Of a stretch of 17,090 nt of DNA, positions 14,871 through 17,090 are shown piece after piece (position 1 is the stretch's first letter; every line of letters starts with the position of its first letter). Origin of the DNA: Oscillospiraceae bacterium (GTDB lineage Bacteria > Bacillota > Clostridia > Oscillospirales > Oscillospiraceae); the NCBI GenBank assembly GCA_016297855.1, contig JAEDFW010000027.1, positions 1 to 17,090 on the forward strand, read 5' to 3'. The position numbers and the translations under genes are program-made. The notes beneath the pieces are model-generated. The model was not told the DNA's origin. It ran no database searches and was given only the letters and a program-made list of their open reading frames with translations.

Positions 14871-15074
14871 ATGAATGTGGGAAAGCTTTATATGGACGTA
14901 GTACACGAGTATTCTGATCTGACTGTCCATCTGAGTGTATTTCATGCGGAAATCGCCGAAGGTGTGCCGAAGAAGCTGGAGCACAGCGATATCCGATGGC
15001 TCACTGCTGATGAAATCAGTCAGTACGAATTCTGCCCTGCAGATAAAGTCATTCTGGAAGGATTGAAGCGATGA
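14871..15074 (+). pseudogene. 3' remnant of a NUDIX (MutT-like) hydrolase gene
   Basis: The 67-residue reading matches only the C-terminal half of MutT-type 8-oxo-dGTP diphosphatases: a central beta strand (HEYSDLTVHLSVFHAEI), then LEHSDIRWLTADEI and YEFCPADKVIL. The N-terminal beta sheet and the NUDIX box with its catalytic glutamates are missing, and the 14 bases between it and the rhodanese gene, plus that gene itself, hold no trace of them in any frame I read. No ribosome site precedes ATG 14871. A deletion that joined the rhodanese gene to the NUDIX tail is the simplest reading. The stop overlaps the next gene by ATGA, and the remnant still carries that gene's GGAAGGA ribosome site, which may explain why this end survives. 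Confidence 0.72.
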
Positions 15075-15796
15075 GCACAGAGCATGCCATACAGGAACGG
15101 CTGTTTTCTTTGCAGGATATCAAATACCGCGAGTTTCTATGCAGGCTGATTCCAAATATCGACCCGGACACCGTGATTGGCATTCGGACACCGGAATTGC
15201 GAAAACTTGCGAAGGGTATCGCTAAAGATCCGGAAACGGCGCATTTTCTGCAGATTTTACCGCATCAATACTTTGAGGAAAACAACCTGCACGGTTTCCT
15301 GATCGAGCGTATGGCAGACTATGAGCAGGCGACTGCTGCGCTGAATGCGTTTCTGCCATACGTTGACAACTGGGCAACCTGTGATCAGATACGACCGGAA
15401 ATCTTTGCGAAACACCTGAGCGAATTGCACGAGCAGATCAAATGCTGGATGGCATCCGGCCAAACCTATACCATCCGCTTTGGCATAGAGATGCTCATGC
15501 GATTCTATCTTGACGGCGAGTTCCGGACGGAGTATCTGGACTGGGTGTCGGCGATACGGAGTGAAGAATATTATGTAAATATGATGATCGCATGGTTCTT
15601 TGCCACAGCGCTGACCAAGCAGTATCACGCAGCGCTGCCATATATCCAAAGGCAGCGCCTGGATCCGTGGACACACAACAAGGCTATCCAGAAAGCAATC
15701 GAGAGCCGATGCATCACTGACGAACAGAAGCGGTATCTGCGAACGTTGAAAGTAAAAATTCCGAAAACAGGTTGGACTGAGGGAGAACAGGTATGA
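15071..15796 (+). CDS. AlkD-like DNA alkylation repair protein
   Basis: A 241-residue HEAT-repeat-like, all-helical protein of the AlkD/COG4912 family. Bacillus AlkD removes bulky alkylated purines without flipping the base. VDNWATCD places Trp101 and Asp105 at the same spacing as Trp109 and Asp113 of B. cereus AlkD, and Trp175 in MMIAWFF may correspond to Trp187. The C-terminus has the family's HNKAIQKAIESRCI. GGAAGGA lies 8 bases before ATG, inside the NUDIX remnant. Flanking overlaps are 4 bases on both sides. Activity is inferred from the family; members in Clostridia are little studied. Confidence 0.87.
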   Translation: MSTEHAIQERLFSLQDIKYREFLCRLIPNIDPDTVIGIRTPELRKLAKGIAKDPETAHFLQILPHQYFEENNLHGFLIERMADYEQATAALNAFLPYVDNWATCDQIRPEIFAKHLSELHEQIKCWMASGQTYTIRFGIEMLMRFYLDGEFRTEYLDWVSAIRSEEYYVNMMIAWFFATALTKQYHAALPYIQRQRLDPWTHNKAIQKAIESRCITDEQKRYLRTLKVKIPKTGWTEGEQV

Positions 15797-16509
15797 CATT
15801 TGAGAACAAAGTGGCCGTCGTTACCGGCGGCGCCAGCGGGATCGGAAAGTGTATCTGTGAGGAATTTCTGAAGCAGGGTGCGCGTGTCTGCGTCATCGAT
15901 AGGAAAGAGAATCCGTATTTCATTGGAGATATTTCTGATGATGTTGTCCTTCAAACGTTTTCCAAAACGGTCATTGATGAGTATGCTCATGTGGATTATC
16001 TCATAAACAACGCGCTTCCTCTTATGAAAGGCATCAACGACTGCAGCTATGAAGAATTCAACTATGCCCTTCGTGTTGGCGTATCCGCGCCGTTTCGGTT
16101 GACGCAGCTGTTTCTGCCGTACTTTGCGCCGGGTGCGTGCATCGTGAATATTTCTTCCAGCCGCGACCGCATGAGTCAGCCCAACACCGAGAGCTATACC
16201 GCGGCCAAGGGCGGTATTACCGCGCTGACACACGCACTGGCGGTGAGCCTTGCCGGACGCGTGCGGGTCAATTCCATTTCGCCGGGCTGGATCAATACGC
16301 AGGACACCATCTATACCGGCGCCGATGCTGTGCAGCAGCCTGTCGGGCGGGTCGGAACTCCGCTGGATATCGCAAATATGGTACTCTATCTATGCTCAGA
16401 GAAAGCGGGCTTTCTCACAGGGGAGAATATCTGCATTGACGGCGGCATGACGCGGCAGATGATCTATCACGGCGATTTTGGCTGGCGGCTGGAATCGGAC
16501 AGGACATAA
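15793..16509 (+). CDS. Short-chain dehydrogenase/reductase
   Basis: A 238-residue classical SDR with an NAD(P)-binding Rossmann fold. The cofactor loop is TGGASGIG (11-18). The active site has Ser122 or Ser123 in NISSSR, Tyr135 and Lys139 in YTAAK. The structural NNAG motif reads NNAL (72-75), a small departure. VNSISPGWI and ENICIDGGM are standard late motifs. The substrate is unknown. It overlaps the AlkD-like gene by ATGA and is followed at once by a terminator, so it closes the long operon begun upstream. Confidence 0.93.
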   Translation: MTFENKVAVVTGGASGIGKCICEEFLKQGARVCVIDRKENPYFIGDISDDVVLQTFSKTVIDEYAHVDYLINNALPLMKGINDCSYEEFNYALRVGVSAPFRLTQLFLPYFAPGACIVNISSSRDRMSQPNTESYTAAKGGITALTHALAVSLAGRVRVNSISPGWINTQDTIYTGADAVQQPVGRVGTPLDIANMVLYLCSEKAGFLTGENICIDGGMTRQMIYHGDFGWRLESDRT

Positions 16510-16517
16510 TAACACGC

Positions 16518-16547
16518 GGCCTGTGCGTCTGCACAGGCCCACTTTTT
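16518..16547 (+). terminator. Intrinsic terminator closing the ligA-SDR operon
   Basis: A perfect 9-bp stem (16518-16526 with 16531-16539) with a GTCT loop is followed by CAC and five T residues (16543-16547). It starts 9 bases after the SDR stop codon and faces the convergent cotJC gene. Confidence 0.82.
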
Positions 16548-16595
16548 ATGGGAGACGATGTCCTGTATTACCAGTTTGTCACAGCCATTGATCTG

Positions 16596-16630
16596 CGGCC
16601 GGCCCGGCACAGGCTGCGACGGGTCGGCCG
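16596..16630. repeat. GC-rich inverted repeat between convergent genes
   Basis: A 10-bp stem with one G-T pair (16596-16605 with 16621-16630) encloses a 15-base loop. It lies 29 bases beyond the cotJC stop on that gene's downstream side. No T tract flanks it on either strand, so an intrinsic terminator for cotJC is doubtful. The rest of 16548-16658 holds nothing I recognise. Confidence 0.45.
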
Positions 16631-16658
16631 ATTGCGTTCCGTGCCGAACTGTTTATGC

Positions 16659-17090
16659 TCAGTTTTTGAGCGCCGGGTTCATATAGTAGACGTTTTTTTC
16701 GTCGAGCTTCCGGCGCAGCAGCTCCATAGCCTCGCCGAAGCGCTGGAAGTGTACGATCTCTCGTTCACGCAGGAACTTGATCACATCGTTCACATCCGGG
16801 TCGTCCGAGAGCCGCAGGATGTTGTCATACGTTGCCCTGGCCTTTTGCTCTGCTGCAAGATCTTCCGTAAGATCGGCGATGGGATCGCCCTTGACCGCCA
16901 TGGACGCGGCAGACCACGGGAAGCCCGAGGCTGCTGTGGGGTATACGCCCGCGGTGTGGTCGATAAAATACGCATCAAAGCCGCCCTGCCGCATCTGCTC
17001 TTCGGTGAGCGTGCGGGTGAGCTGGTGAACGATCGTGCCAATCATTTCCAGATGACCCAGTTCCTCAGTACCCACATCGGGGTCAAAAAG
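16659..17090 (-). CDS. cotJC: CotJC-type spore coat protein / manganese catalase family (partial)
   Basis: The minus-strand frame is open to the window edge, giving 143 residues of the C-terminal two-thirds. It has the ferritin-like manganese-catalase core: GTEELGHLEMIG with a Glu and His metal pair, DLTEDLAAEQKARATYDN with the next Glu, and FLREREIVHFQRFGEAMELL with the last Glu-His pair. The ligands expected in this part are present. The short C-terminus fits CotJC, an inner spore coat protein, better than full-length catalases. The GTG at 17075 is not the start, because five more family-like codons (LFDPD) precede it. The gene runs towards the SDR operon. cotJA and cotJB would be expected outside the window. 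Confidence 0.9.
   Translation of the reverse strand, partial: LFDPDVGTEELGHLEMIGTIVHQLTRTLTEEQMRQGGFDAYFIDHTAGVYPTAASGFPWSAASMAVKGDPIADLTEDLAAEQKARATYDNILRLSDDPDVNDVIKFLREREIVHFQRFGEAMELLRRKLDEKNVYYMNPALKN

Noticed and set aside
17073..17075. GTG 17075 as the cotJC start
   Set aside because: The frame stays open to the window edge and the preceding codons continue the family sequence, so the gene is cut by the window.
1..17090. CRISPR arrays, transposases, phage or toxin-antitoxin genes, or an undescribed defence system
   Set aside because: No direct-repeat arrays, transposase motifs or defence domains were seen; nearly every base is accounted for by core or sporulation genes.

Overview
This window looks like a housekeeping stretch of chromosome from a spore-forming, fairly GC-rich Clostridia-type Firmicute. 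An Oscillospiraceae/Ruminococcaceae-like host is my inference; no marker fixes the genus. The evidence is a complete spoIIAA-spoIIAB-sigF operon, a YunB sporulation protein, a CotJC-type coat protein, a valine T-box leader, strong GGAGG ribosome sites and intrinsic terminators. There are no rRNAs, tRNAs, CRISPR arrays, insertion sequences or phage genes.

Layout. (1) 1-3494: the tail of a probable HPr gene and its terminator, then uvrC, rsmD, coaD and a coiled-coil protein, all on the + strand. A near-perfect promoter for coaD lies inside rsmD. (2) 3497-7093: promoter, T-box riboswitch, a YcxB-like membrane protein, valS and a terminator. (3) 7027-8574: a promoter with an exact Spo0A box, woven into the valS terminator, drives spoIIAA-spoIIAB-sigF. 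(4) 8582-11079: a vegetative-type promoter and a PcrA/UvrD helicase. (5) 11061-16547: a tightly overlapping run of yunB, ligA, a metallo-beta-lactamase-fold protein, a rhodanese lipoprotein, the 3' remnant of a NUDIX gene, an AlkD-like alkylation-repair protein and an SDR oxidoreductase, closed by a terminator. (6) 16659-17090, minus strand: cotJC, cut by the window edge.

Two themes run together. Several genes serve DNA repair: UvrC cuts damaged DNA, the helicase can clear the excised strand, LigA seals the nick, and the AlkD-like protein handles alkylated bases. Between them sit sporulation genes with their own promoters: Spo0A-type for spoIIA and a candidate sigma-E site for yunB.

I found no convincing undescribed multi-gene system. 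The items most worth checking are regulatory: the spoIIA promoter that starts inside the valS terminator, the consensus promoter followed by an attenuator-like hairpin inside rsmD, and the T-box that places a YcxB-like membrane protein under valine-tRNA control together with valS.
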